A stretch of 64,000 nucleotides of DNA. Source: Halegenticoccus soli. GTDB taxonomy: Archaea > Halobacteriota > Halobacteria > Halobacteriales > Haloferacaceae. The notes beneath the pieces were generated by a model that saw only the letters and a program-made list of their open reading frames with translations, searched no databases and was not told the DNA's origin. The DNA lies in NCBI RefSeq assembly GCF_002844195.1, contig NZ_PEND01000006.1, positions 62,001 to 126,000 on the forward strand, written 5' to 3'. This document shows positions 25,791 through 33,947 of this stretch, piece by piece; the first letter of the stretch is position 1, and every line of letters begins with the position of its first letter. The translations under genes and the position numbers were made by a program.

Positions 25791-26126
25791 ATGACGTCAC
25801 CGACCCGAGACAGGAGCGGCGGCGGGCGCTACTCGTCGACGTATCTGGCCTCCTTCGACCCCTCGAAGGAGTACGAACCCTCGCTCGCCGTTCTGCGCGC
25901 GATCGCGGACCTCACCGGGACGAGCATCGAAGAGTTACCCTGCATAGACGACGCCGTCGACTCGGACGCGCTCAACGCGCTGTTTTCGGCCAGCGGAACC
26001 GAGGACTTCACCGGATCGCTCACGTTCCGGTGCTGCGGATTCGACGTAACGGCGACCAGCGACGGCGACCTCACGCTCTCGTCCCGGGACCGCGACTCGT
26101 CCCGGGAACGCCGACGGGGCGACTGA
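25791..26126 (+). CDS. HalOD1 output-domain protein
   Basis: A 111-residue protein consisting almost wholly of one HalOD1 domain, the haloarchaeal output module often attached to receiver or PAS domains. Marks are LAVLRAIADLTGTSIEELP (about 33-51), VDSDALNALF (about 57-66) and SLTFRCCGFDVTATSDGDL. The C-terminal 15 residues are Arg/Asp-rich. It probably acts in gene regulation, with unknown partner. No sensor kinase lies nearby. Confidence 0.8.
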   Translation: MTSPTRDRSGGGRYSSTYLASFDPSKEYEPSLAVLRAIADLTGTSIEELPCIDDAVDSDALNALFSASGTEDFTGSLTFRCCGFDVTATSDGDLTLSSRDRDSSRERRRGD

Positions 26127-26473
26127 CCGGCGCAAAAAACGGGCGAAAAGGAGCGCAGAGCGTCTCGAGCGGGGTATCCGAGGACGCAGCCGAAGACGAG
26201 GTACAGCGGGACCGCGCCCGCGACGAGGGAGGCACCGAGCGCGAACGGGGTGACCGCGGGTCGGGGTGACCGCGGGTCGCTCCGAACCGTCGCCGAACGC
26301 GGCGACGAAGGCGGAGGGTAACGCGACTGCGTCGGGGCGTCGACGGCCACCGATGCCTGCCGTCGTCGCCCGAAACGGCTCCGCCGTTTCGCGATCACGA
26401 GAGACGCGCGTCACGCGTACTCGGCTTCCGCGCGCTCTGGACGCGCTTTCGCACCGCGAAGTAGCGGTGACGC
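26127..26473. other. Gene-free 347 bases with a possible membrane-peptide remnant
   Basis: No complete gene is supported. On the minus strand, 26174-26248 encodes a strongly hydrophobic stretch (PFALGASLVAGAVPLYLVFG and on to CVLGY), unlike the Arg/Ser-rich flanks of the same frame. There is no plausible start codon directly before it, so it may be the remnant of a small membrane-protein gene. A short direct repeat GGTGACCGCGGGTCG lies beside it. Confidence 0.35.
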
Positions 26474-27112
26474 TCAAACGAACACTTGCGCGAACAGCCC
26501 CGACTGCCCGCGACGCAGACGCTCTAAAAACGCCGTCTTGCTGATTCCCAGCTCGGACGCCACCTCGGCCGCCGTCGCACCGCGCGGGACCGAGAAGTAC
26601 CCCATCTCCAGCGCCGCCCGCAGCGCCTCCTCCTGCGCGGGCGTCACGTTCCACCGCCCGGCGGCCGCCTTTTCGCCCTCCGGCCCCAGCGGGTACAGGC
26701 GCTCCAGCCTGACGCCGACGGCCTCGCCGGCCGCTTCGAGCACGCCCTGGAGCACGTCGTACCCGACGACCGCGCCGGTGTGGCGCTCGACGCCGTCGCG
26801 GTAGGTCAGCGTCTCGGCCATGAACCCGACGTTCGTCAGCTCGTGGACGACGCACGGGCGCTTCGACAGGCAGCGGTAGACGTCCCGCCCGTCCGCGGCC
26901 GAGCGGTGGAGGTAGCGGAGGCGCCCGTCGGCGTCGAGCGCCGCCGCGAGATCGTCGCTCTCGGGCGCGGTGAACCGGAGGAGCGCGTAGCCGTCGTCGC
27001 GGAGCTGCGGCGGTTCGCACTCGACCGCGACGCCCGCCTCCCGCGAGGCGACCGCGAGCGGGCAATCGTCGCCCGTCACCCGGAATTCGACGACGAGACA
27101 CTCGTCGATCAT
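26474..27112 (-). CDS. BAT-type HTH_10 transcriptional regulator, divergent from paaA
   Basis: A 212-residue regulator of the bacterio-opsin activator group. The N-terminal half (about 1-140) is a beta-rich sensory domain starting MIDECLVVEFRVTGDDC. The C-terminal HTH_10 domain has TPAQEEALRAALEMGYFSVPRG and ATAAEVASELGISKTAFLERLRRG, the recognition region. It faces the paa operon over an 84-base gap, so it is the prime candidate for its phenylacetate-responsive regulator. The ATG at 27112 overlaps a near-perfect Shine-Dalgarno sequence, GGAGGTGATG, while a TATA element at 27136-27143 would make it leaderless. Confidence 0.88.
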   Translation of the reverse strand: MIDECLVVEFRVTGDDCPLAVASREAGVAVECEPPQLRDDGYALLRFTAPESDDLAAALDADGRLRYLHRSAADGRDVYRCLSKRPCVVHELTNVGFMAETLTYRDGVERHTGAVVGYDVLQGVLEAAGEAVGVRLERLYPLGPEGEKAAAGRWNVTPAQEEALRAALEMGYFSVPRGATAAEVASELGISKTAFLERLRRGQSGLFAQVFV

Positions 27113-27135
27113 CACCTCCCTCACGTCGCGAACAG

Positions 27136-27143
27136 TATATAAA
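27136..27143. promoter_or_regulatory. TATA element between the BAT-type regulator and paaA
   Basis: TATATAAA. On the minus strand it is centred about 27 bases before the regulator start (27112). On the plus strand it would start transcription near 27167, giving paaA a leader of about 30 bases. One element may serve both genes. Confidence 0.5.
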
Positions 27144-27196
27144 TGCATTCCATGGACGGGCCAATCGGTATGCGGACGTATTTGTAACTATCTTCC

Positions 27197-28141
27197 ATGG
27201 ACCTCGACACCGTCAAGACGGAGGCCGGACCGAGGCGGTTCAGCCCCAAGGACGACATGCCCGAGGAGTACCGCAAGGCGGCAACGCGGATGATCCAGTT
27301 CCACGCGAACTCGGAGGTGATGGGCGGGTACCTGGAGAAGCCGTTCATCCGGCAGGCGCCGAGCCTCGATCGCAAACTCGCGTTCAGCGCCAAGGTGCAG
27401 GACGAGATCGGCCACGCGCAGCTCCTGTACCGGGCGGCCGAGACGCTCGGCGTGAAGACGCGCGACGAGATGCTCGACGAGCTCGCGGCGGGCGAGGGGA
27501 AGTTCCTCAACTGCTTTCACTACCCGATGACCGACTGGGTCGAGACGCCGATGATCGCCTTCTTCGTCGACGGCGCGGCGATGCGCCGGCAGGCGACGCT
27601 GAAGAGCACGAGCTGGCAGCCCTACGCCCACGCGATGGACAAGGTCTGCTTCGAGGAGGGGTTCCACGTCAAGCACGGCGAGGACATCCTCCGCGAACTC
27701 ATGTCCGGCCCGAAGGCGACGCGCGAGCGCGTCCAGGAGGCCTTCGAGGAGTGGTGGCCGCGCATCCTCCAGTTCTTCGGCCCGGTGAACGAGCAGAGCA
27801 CCCACCACGGGTTCGCCTCGGAGGTGGGGCTGAAGACGATGGCCAACGACGAACTCCGGCAGGCGTTCCTCAACGCCTACATCCCGAAGGCCGAGAAGTA
27901 CGGCCTCGAAATCCCCGACGAGCCGCGGCTCATCTACCACGAGGACGAGGGCCGCTACGAGGTCGTCGAGGAGGACCTCGACTGGGACGAGTTCTGGACC
28001 GTCGCGAAGAACGACTACGAGGGCAGCGACGAGCAGATCGGCTCCCGTCGGCGGCGCCAGGAGGCCGTCGAGTGGGTCCGGAACGCCATGGACAGCTGGG
28101 AGAGCGCGAGCGCGGGCGCGGCCCCGCAGGCGGCCGATTGA
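27197..28141 (+). CDS. paaA: 1,2-phenylacetyl-CoA epoxidase, catalytic subunit PaaA
   Basis: Di-iron monooxygenase subunit of 314 residues that epoxidises the ring of phenylacetyl-CoA. The ferritin-like helices carry the iron ligands: an early Glu, the DEIGH motif with Glu70/His73, and later CFEEGFHVKHGED (about 154-166). The basic YRKAATRMIQFHANSE segment near the N-terminus is typical. It is the first gene of paaABCD and works as a heterocomplex with PaaB and PaaC. Length equals bacterial PaaA. Confidence 0.97.
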   Translation: MDLDTVKTEAGPRRFSPKDDMPEEYRKAATRMIQFHANSEVMGGYLEKPFIRQAPSLDRKLAFSAKVQDEIGHAQLLYRAAETLGVKTRDEMLDELAAGEGKFLNCFHYPMTDWVETPMIAFFVDGAAMRRQATLKSTSWQPYAHAMDKVCFEEGFHVKHGEDILRELMSGPKATRERVQEAFEEWWPRILQFFGPVNEQSTHHGFASEVGLKTMANDELRQAFLNAYIPKAEKYGLEIPDEPRLIYHEDEGRYEVVEEDLDWDEFWTVAKNDYEGSDEQIGSRRRRQEAVEWVRNAMDSWESASAGAAPQAAD

Positions 28142-28143
28142 TC

Positions 28144-28470
28144 ATGATCTGGGAAGTGTTCAGACAGGAGAAGGCGGGCGGCTACCACACGCACTGCGGC
28201 AACGTCCACGCCCCCGACCGGGAGATGGCGGAGCTGTTCGCGCAGATCCAGCACGGGCGGCGGATGAAGACCCACAGCCTGTGGGTCGTCCCGCAGGGCG
28301 AGATCAGCGAGGTCGACGACGAGCGGGCCCACTTCGGCGGGACGACCGACAAGGCGTACCGCTGGGCGATGACGTACAACCGCGTGGACGGGAGCTTCGC
28401 CCGCGAGGTCGCCGAGTCGGAGGCCGAACAGCGCGAGGCCGCGCGGAAGCGCAAGGAGGCGCAGTCGTGA
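28144..28470 (+). CDS. paaB: 1,2-phenylacetyl-CoA epoxidase subunit PaaB
   Basis: Small 108-residue subunit that joins PaaAC dimers in the epoxidase. MIWEVFRQEKAGGYHTHCGN at the N-terminus and SLWVVPQGEI in the middle match PaaB. The C-terminal 25 residues are a charged helix, extended relative to bacterial forms. The ATG lies two bases after the paaA stop, and its own stop overlaps the paaC GTG start. Confidence 0.95.
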   Translation: MIWEVFRQEKAGGYHTHCGNVHAPDREMAELFAQIQHGRRMKTHSLWVVPQGEISEVDDERAHFGGTTDKAYRWAMTYNRVDGSFAREVAESEAEQREAARKRKEAQS

Positions 28471-29294
28471 CGTCGACGCTGGGCCCCGACGACCTCGGCG
28501 ACCGCGAGCGCGGGGCGGTCGAGGAGCTCCTGTTCCGGCTGGCGGACGACGAGTTCGTCGCCGCCGAGCGGTACACCGAGTGGCAGATCTACGCGCCGTC
28601 GCTCGAATCTGACCTCGCGCTCGCCAACATCGCGCAGGACGAACTCGGCCACGCCCGGCTCTGGTACGACCTGCTCCAGGAGTTCGGGTACGCCGAGCCG
28701 GACCTCGTCTGGGAGCGCGACCCCGCGGAGTGGACGCACTCGACGCTCGTCGAACTCCCCTTCGAGGAGGGCGACTGGGCGGACGTGATCGTCCGGAGCT
28801 ACCTGTACGACACGGCCGAACACCTCCGACTGGAGGCGCTCGTGGGCACGAGCTACGCGCCCATCGCCGACCGGGTCGGCAAGGCGATCGCGGAGGAGAA
28901 CTACCACCGCGAGCACGCCCAGAGCTGGCTGGAGCGGCTGGCCGGGGATCCCGGATCCGAGAGCCACGAGCGCGTCCAGGCCGCGCTCGACCGGCTGTTC
29001 CCCCACGCGCTGACGCTGTTCGAGCCTGGACCGCGCGAGGACGACGTCGTCGACCTCGGGTTCCGGACCGAGACGCTCGACGACCTCCGGACGGAGTGGT
29101 TCGAGATCGCGATCCCGTACCTCGAGTCGCTCGACCTCGACGTGCCGGACCCCGAGGAGACGGCGCTTCCCGAGCCGGTGGGTCGCGACGGCACCCACAC
29201 CGACGCGTGGTTCGAGCTGTACGAGGAGTTCACGCACACGTACGAGGACCTCGGGAGGCCCGAACCGATCCGGCTCCGGGGTGAGGGCGCGTGA
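28467..29294 (+). CDS. paaC: 1,2-phenylacetyl-CoA epoxidase structural subunit PaaC
   Basis: A 275-residue ferritin-like partner of PaaA, needed for stability and CoA substrate binding. LANIAQDELGHARLWYDLL (about 52-70) and IAEENYHREHAQSW (about 139-152) match PaaC. The start is the GTG that overlaps the paaB stop (GTGA), and the stop overlaps the paaD start in the same way, so the whole operon is translationally coupled. Confidence 0.95.
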   Translation: MTSTLGPDDLGDRERGAVEELLFRLADDEFVAAERYTEWQIYAPSLESDLALANIAQDELGHARLWYDLLQEFGYAEPDLVWERDPAEWTHSTLVELPFEEGDWADVIVRSYLYDTAEHLRLEALVGTSYAPIADRVGKAIAEENYHREHAQSWLERLAGDPGSESHERVQAALDRLFPHALTLFEPGPREDDVVDLGFRTETLDDLRTEWFEIAIPYLESLDLDVPDPEETALPEPVGRDGTHTDAWFELYEEFTHTYEDLGRPEPIRLRGEGA

Positions 29295-29743
29295 GCGCCG
29301 ACGACGAGGTCGGGTTCGAGCCCGCGCCCGACTCTGAGGCGTGCGCCTACACGGACTACGCCCGCGGCGACGCCCCCGAGGAGTACCCGAAGACCGGCGA
29401 GGGCGCGACGGGCGCGGAGCGCGAGATCTGGGACGCCCTCTACGAGGTCGAGGACCCCGAGATGCCCGTGAGCGTCGTCGACCTCGGGCTGATCTACGGC
29501 GTGCGCGTCGAGGACGCGGCGGCCGCCGGAGCGGACGGCAAGCGCGCGGTCGTCGAGATGACGCTCACGTACACCGGCTGCCCGGCGCGGGAGATGCTGC
29601 TGAACGACGTCCGGTGCGCCGCGATGACCGCGGGCGACGTCGACGACGCCGACGTCCGCCTCCGCTACTCGCCGCCGTGGAACGTGAACATGGTGACCGA
29701 GCGCGGCCGCGAACGGCTCCGCGACTTCGGCCTGAGCGTGTGA
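29291..29743 (+). CDS. paaD: PaaD, DUF59 (MIP18-type) part
   Basis: Iron-sulfur assembly-related protein needed for phenylacetyl-CoA epoxidase maturation, 150 residues. The DUF59 domain (about 42-145) has VEDPEMPVSVVDLGLIYGV and TYTGCPAREMLL, with the conserved Cys. The N-terminal 40 residues are a haloarchaeal acidic extension. Bacterial PaaD continues into a zinc ribbon in the same chain; here that part is the separate gene two bases downstream. Confidence 0.93.
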   Translation: MSADDEVGFEPAPDSEACAYTDYARGDAPEEYPKTGEGATGAEREIWDALYEVEDPEMPVSVVDLGLIYGVRVEDAAAAGADGKRAVVEMTLTYTGCPAREMLLNDVRCAAMTAGDVDDADVRLRYSPPWNVNMVTERGRERLRDFGLSV

Positions 29744-29745
29744 CC

Positions 29746-29910
29746 ATGCGGTTCGACCCGAGCACCGCGACCGGGGGCGACGCGACCGGCGCGGAGTGCC
29801 CGTACTGCGGCTCGACGAACACCGTCCGCGACCACCCGAAGGGTCCCGGCCTCTGCCGGTCGATGCACTACTGCGAGGACTGCGAGCAGCCCTTCGAGAA
29901 GTTCGGCTGA
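29746..29910 (+). CDS. Separate PaaD-type zinc-ribbon protein
   Basis: A 54-residue protein with CPYCGSTNTVRDHPKGPGLC and YCEDCEQPFEKFG, four to five Cys ligands that match the C-terminal zinc ribbon of bacterial PaaD. It starts two bases after the paaD stop. It is the last gene of the operon. Some databases call such genes paaE, but it is not the flavin/iron-sulfur reductase known by that name in bacteria. Confidence 0.9.
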   Translation: MRFDPSTATGGDATGAECPYCGSTNTVRDHPKGPGLCRSMHYCEDCEQPFEKFG

Positions 29911-30091
29911 TCGGACGCGCCGGACCCGACGGCGAGAGGCGGCGGAGTCGAGGTGGTCACCCGCCGACGGCAATTAGATTGATGCGCGTCTCCCCCGTTT
30001 TCGCGGACATGAGTCCTCGCGGATCGAATGCGGCGGTCGGTGTCGAGCGCGACGGGCGGGAACGCCGGATCCGACTCCCCGACGAGGAGCC

Positions 30092-31519
30092 ATGAGGGTA
30101 CTTCTCGCCCCCGAGGTGTACCGCCCGGACGACCTGAGCGCCAACGGGACCGTCAACGACCTCGTCACCCTGGTCGAGCAGTGGCTCTCCCTCGACGACT
30201 CGCTGCACGTCTACTGGCTGCTCCCGCCCCGCGAGACCGCCGGCTACGGGGCGGGAGACGTGCGCGCGGACCGCGAGCGGGTGACGCTCGTCGAGGCGGA
30301 ACCGTTCATGCACGGCGACGAGCGGGAGTACCTGTTCACCGAGGGAGGGTACAGCCGGGATCAGCTGTACGCCCTCGACCGCCGCATCTTCGACCGGGAC
30401 GCCTACGTCGACGTCGCGATCGACGGCCACCGGACCGGCCGCGCGACGCTCTACAAGTGGCTCCTGGAGGGCTCGGATCACTGGGCCGCGCAGGTCCGTC
30501 CGTTCGACGTGATCGCGGACGTCCACGACCTCCAGCTCCCGTTCAAATACCGGTGGTGCCCGTACCGCAACGACTACCAGTTCCGGATGGAGGTCTGTCG
30601 GGCGCTCTTCGCCGACGGCGTCTGGTTCAAGGCCGGCGTCGACGCCCGCGAGCTCAGAAAGCGCGCGACGGCGTTCCTCCGCCCCGACGCGGTCGAACCG
30701 GCGCTCGCGGACGCGGTGGAGACGGGCAGCCCGGTCGACTTCTCCGCGTACGACGAGACCTACGCCGACCGCCCCGAGTGGCTGCACCTCGCCGGCTCGC
30801 TGTGGGACAAAAAGCGGACGGACCGGCTGATCGGGCTCTCGCGGACGCTCCGCGAGCGGTTCGGAATCCGGACCGTCATGACGAGCATGGAGGAGATTCC
30901 GGACGAGTACGGGGCGCTCGACTGGGTCGAGGCGCACCCGAACGCCGACCGCGAGACCTACGAGCGCGCGCTCGGCCTGGGGGACCTCGCGGTCTGCGCG
31001 AGCGAGTACGAGACGATGGCGCGGACGCCGTTCGAGCAGGCCGCCAGCGGCCAGGTGCTGATCCTGCGGGACGAACCCTGGATCCACGACTGCGTCCCGG
31101 GGGACTACGCGCTCGCCGGGGCGGTCGACGAGCTCGAAACCCTCGCGATCCGGGCGGTCGAACACTGGGACGAGGCGGTGGCGGAGAACCGCCGGCTGGT
31201 CGAACGCGTGACGCGCGTCCGATCCCCGGAACGGGCCGGGAGGGTGACCTACGAGGACCTCGCGCGCCGGGTGGAATCGAAGCTGGAGGCGTTCGATCGG
31301 GGTGAGCTACCCGGGCCCGCCGGGCGACTGTTCGACGACCTGACGGCGGATCGGGTGCGGCTCGACGCGCTTTTCGAACGGAGCGCGTCGTACACCGACG
31401 ACGGCCGACCCGTCACCGAACTGGAGTCGGTAGCCCTCTCCGACCTGGTGTACGCGCTCCGGTCGCTCGGGTACGTGGACGTCGGCAACGCGGGGACGCC
31501 CGTGTTCGAGCGGGCGTGA
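30092..31519 (+). CDS. Glycosyltransferase-like (GT-B) protein
   Basis: A 475-residue protein starting MRVLLAPEVYRPDDLSANGT. The pattern HLAGSLWDKKRTDRLIGLSR (about 229-248) and ASEYETMARTPFEQAASGQV (about 306-325) resembles the donor-binding half of GT-B enzymes, with the second Glu in FEQAASG. The last 60 residues (about 410-475, LSDLVYALRSLGYVDVGN) look like a small winged-helix-type module. Substrates are unknown. It opens a 5-kb stretch with two more glycosyltransferases. Confidence 0.65.
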   Translation: MRVLLAPEVYRPDDLSANGTVNDLVTLVEQWLSLDDSLHVYWLLPPRETAGYGAGDVRADRERVTLVEAEPFMHGDEREYLFTEGGYSRDQLYALDRRIFDRDAYVDVAIDGHRTGRATLYKWLLEGSDHWAAQVRPFDVIADVHDLQLPFKYRWCPYRNDYQFRMEVCRALFADGVWFKAGVDARELRKRATAFLRPDAVEPALADAVETGSPVDFSAYDETYADRPEWLHLAGSLWDKKRTDRLIGLSRTLRERFGIRTVMTSMEEIPDEYGALDWVEAHPNADRETYERALGLGDLAVCASEYETMARTPFEQAASGQVLILRDEPWIHDCVPGDYALAGAVDELETLAIRAVEHWDEAVAENRRLVERVTRVRSPERAGRVTYEDLARRVESKLEAFDRGELPGPAGRLFDDLTADRVRLDALFERSASYTDDGRPVTELESVALSDLVYALRSLGYVDVGNAGTPVFERA

Positions 31520-31610
31520 CCGCGGACCGATAGCGGTCGATCGAAGGCGGCCGACGGGAGATAGATGGGCGGTCGACCGAGTGGGGCCGCGCCCGCCGGG
31601 ATCGCGGGAA

Positions 31611-32423
31611 TCAGACGGCGGTGGCTCCCGCGGCGACGGGGAGCGCGATTCCCGTGACGAACCGCGCGTCGTCGCTGGAGAGCCACATGAACGCCGCGCT
31701 CACGTCCTCGGCCTGGATGATGTCGCCGAGAACGTTGTCGGGGCCCGACTGCTCTGCGATCTCGGCGATGTCGTCGTCGATGGTCTCGACGATGCCGCTC
31801 GTCATCGCCGTGTCCACGGCGCTCGGGCACACCGCGTTCACGGTCACGTCGTGCGGCGCGAGCTCCATCGCCAGCGTCTTCGTGAGCCCGATGACGCCGT
31901 GCTTCGCGGCGGTATAGTGACCCAACCCCGGCGAGGAGGCCATCCCCGCGACGGAGGACGTGTTGACGATCCGGCCGCCCCCGCCGCGCTCGATCATGTG
32001 GCGCCCGACGTGCTTGGCGCACAGCCACATCCCCTTCAGGTTCACGTCGAGCGTCGCGTCCCACGTCGCCTCGTCGAGGTCCATGAGCCCGGACACCGGC
32101 GCGATGCCCGCGTTGTTCGCGAGGATGTCGATCCGGCCGAACTCCGAGAGCGCCTCCTCGACGGCGTACTCGACCTCGGCCTCCTTCGAGACGTCCATCT
32201 TCACCGCGAGGGCGTCTCGCCCCCGCGATTCGACCGCGTCGACGGTTTCTGCGAGCTCCTCCTCCCCCGAGAGCTCGTACTTCGATTCCTCGGTCGTCTC
32301 GCAGATGTCCGTGACGACGACGTCCGCGCCGTTTTCGGCGTACGACACGGCGTGCGAGCGCCCCTGTCCGCGGGCGGCGCCGGTTACGAACGCTACTTTC
32401 CCGTCGAAGTCGTATTGAGCCAT
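31611..32423 (-). CDS. SDR-family oxidoreductase
   Basis: A 270-residue short-chain dehydrogenase/reductase. TGAARGQGRSHAVSYAENGA (about 14-33) is the Gly-rich cofactor motif. NNAGIAP (about 105-111), the catalytic Ser in NTSSVAGM (about 150-157) and YTAAK (about 166-170) complete the site. The RGQGRSHA motif and the insertion after VVVTDIC are typical of the mycofactocin-coupled/carveol dehydrogenase-like subgroup, but no mycofactocin genes are here. A perfect inverted repeat spans its start codon. Confidence 0.9.
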   Translation of the reverse strand: MAQYDFDGKVAFVTGAARGQGRSHAVSYAENGADVVVTDICETTEESKYELSGEEELAETVDAVESRGRDALAVKMDVSKEAEVEYAVEEALSEFGRIDILANNAGIAPVSGLMDLDEATWDATLDVNLKGMWLCAKHVGRHMIERGGGGRIVNTSSVAGMASSPGLGHYTAAKHGVIGLTKTLAMELAPHDVTVNAVCPSAVDTAMTSGIVETIDDDIAEIAEQSGPDNVLGDIIQAEDVSAAFMWLSSDDARFVTGIALPVAAGATAV

Positions 32424-32441
32424 GTAGACACCTCGTCTACA
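32423..32441. promoter_or_regulatory. Inverted repeat TGTAGAC-N5-GTCTACA at the SDR start
   Basis: Seven-base arms match perfectly. The first arm includes the last base of the SDR start codon, so the repeat lies just upstream of and touching the gene start on the minus strand. It could be an operator placed at the transcription start or an mRNA hairpin. Confidence 0.5.
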
Positions 32442-32544
32442 GCCACGGAGAGTGACGGTAAAAGCACTTGACAGGTATATGCAAGCGCACTCGTTTTGCG
32501 GAACCGGCGCGTCGTTTCGCGCGTCGGACGCGACCGTCTCAACC

Positions 32545-33804
32545 ATGCACGTGCTCATCACCGCTCACGACTTCTACCCCGACCCCGGCTCCGGCGGGAC
32601 GGGGCGCTACGTCTTCGAAACCGCGCGCCGGTTCGTCGACCGGGGGCACCGAACGTCGGTGATCACTCGCCGGCGCGGGGACGTTCCCCGCTTCGAAACG
32701 ATCCGCGGTATCGACGTGTACCGGTACGACATTTCCATCGCCGGGGAGTCCGCAACCGACATCCTCCCCCAGCTCCCGGCGGCGTACCGGACCGTCGCGC
32801 ATTACGTCGCCCGCGCCGCCGCGGAACCGATCGACCTGCTCAGTTTCCAGGGACCGGTCACCTCGTTTCTGGTCGACCTGGCCGCCGACGGGTCGATCCC
32901 CCGGACCTGCACGTTCCACAGCCCGTGGCCGACCGAGTACGCGATCAAAACCCGCGACGACTCGTCGCTGTCCCCGCTTCGCCGCCGCGCGAACGTCCGG
33001 CTCCGGGCCGCCGTCGAGCGGCGCGTCGTCGAGAACGCGGACCGCATCGTGACCCTCAGCGAGTTCATGCGCGGGGAACTCGACCGGGTGTACGGGCCGA
33101 CGACCGAAACGACAGTCGTCCCCGGCGGCGTCGACGTCGAGCGGTTCTCGCCGGACGCGGGCCGGTACGACCGGATCGACGCCGACGGCACGGCGTTTCT
33201 GACCGTCCGCCGGCTCAGCGAGCGGATGGGTCACCGTCCGCTTTTGGACGCGTTCGCGCGGATCGCCGAAGAGTTCCCCGACGCGCACCTGTACGTCGCG
33301 GGCGACGGGCCGCTCCGCGACGATCTCGAACGGCGCGCCGCTCGGAACGGAATCGGTGGACGCGTGACGTTCCTCGGGTACGTCCCGGACGAGGATCTCC
33401 CGAGCGCCTACGCGACGGCCGACGTCTTCGTCCTTCCGACGACCGAACTGGAGGGGTTCGGTCTGGCGACCCTCGAAGCGCTCGCGTCGGGGACGCCGGC
33501 CGTCGGCACCCCCGTCGGCGGGACGGTCGAGGTGCTCGGCCCGCTCGCGGAGTCGGGCGACCTGCCGGCGGATCCGCTCGTCGAGGGGACCGCCGCGGAC
33601 GAACTGGCGGCTGGACTCTCGGCCTGGGCCGACCTCTCGGAGGATCGGACGGCGGCCGCCGGGGCGGCGTGTCGTCGGTACGCCCGCGACCGCTACTCGT
33701 GGGAGGCGGTGGCGGACGAACTCGTCGACGAGTACCGGACGGTGATCGACCGGCGAGAACGGCGGCGAGGGTCGGCGCTCGCCGGTCGATCGACGTCCGG
33801 CTAG
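32545..33804 (+). CDS. Glycosyltransferase family 4 protein
   Basis: A 419-residue GT-B enzyme that transfers a sugar from a nucleotide donor. The N-terminal acceptor domain has HDFYPDPGSGGTGRYVFE (about 8-25). The donor domain has FLTVRRLSERMGHRPLLDAF, YVAGDGPLRDDL and the EX7E motif EGFGLATLEALASGTPAV (about 311-328). Cytoplasmic, probably for glycolipid or surface glycan synthesis. ATG 32545 is chosen because the upstream extension reads into the SDR promoter. Confidence 0.92.
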   Translation: MHVLITAHDFYPDPGSGGTGRYVFETARRFVDRGHRTSVITRRRGDVPRFETIRGIDVYRYDISIAGESATDILPQLPAAYRTVAHYVARAAAEPIDLLSFQGPVTSFLVDLAADGSIPRTCTFHSPWPTEYAIKTRDDSSLSPLRRRANVRLRAAVERRVVENADRIVTLSEFMRGELDRVYGPTTETTVVPGGVDVERFSPDAGRYDRIDADGTAFLTVRRLSERMGHRPLLDAFARIAEEFPDAHLYVAGDGPLRDDLERRAARNGIGGRVTFLGYVPDEDLPSAYATADVFVLPTTELEGFGLATLEALASGTPAVGTPVGGTVEVLGPLAESGDLPADPLVEGTAADELAAGLSAWADLSEDRTAAAGAACRRYARDRYSWEAVADELVDEYRTVIDRRERRRGSALAGRSTSG

Positions 33805-33829
33805 GAACGGATCCGCGGTCGGGGTCCGG

Positions 33830-33864
33830 CCACCGTCCGAGCGGCCACCGACCGAGCGGCCACC
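33830..33864. repeat. 15-bp tandem repeat between two glycosyltransferase genes
   Basis: CCACCGTCCGAGCGG (33830-33844) and CCACCGACCGAGCGG (33845-33859) differ by one base; a third partial copy follows. The rest of this convergent gap also has degenerate copies of the neighbour's 3' end: CGGTCGTCGGTTCG and CGGCCGCCGGTTCG resemble CAGTCGTCGGTCCG at 33949. Confidence 0.55.
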
Positions 33865-33947
33865 AGGGGATCGATCGATCACCGGCGATCGACCGCCGGT
33901 CGTCGGTTCGAAACCGATCGGCCGCCGGCCGCCGGTTCGGAACCCCG

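Noticed and set aside
29746-29910. PaaE reductase, as the last gene of the operon is sometimes labelled
   Set aside because: The protein is 54 residues with a zinc ribbon; it has no flavin, NAD or 2Fe-2S domain.
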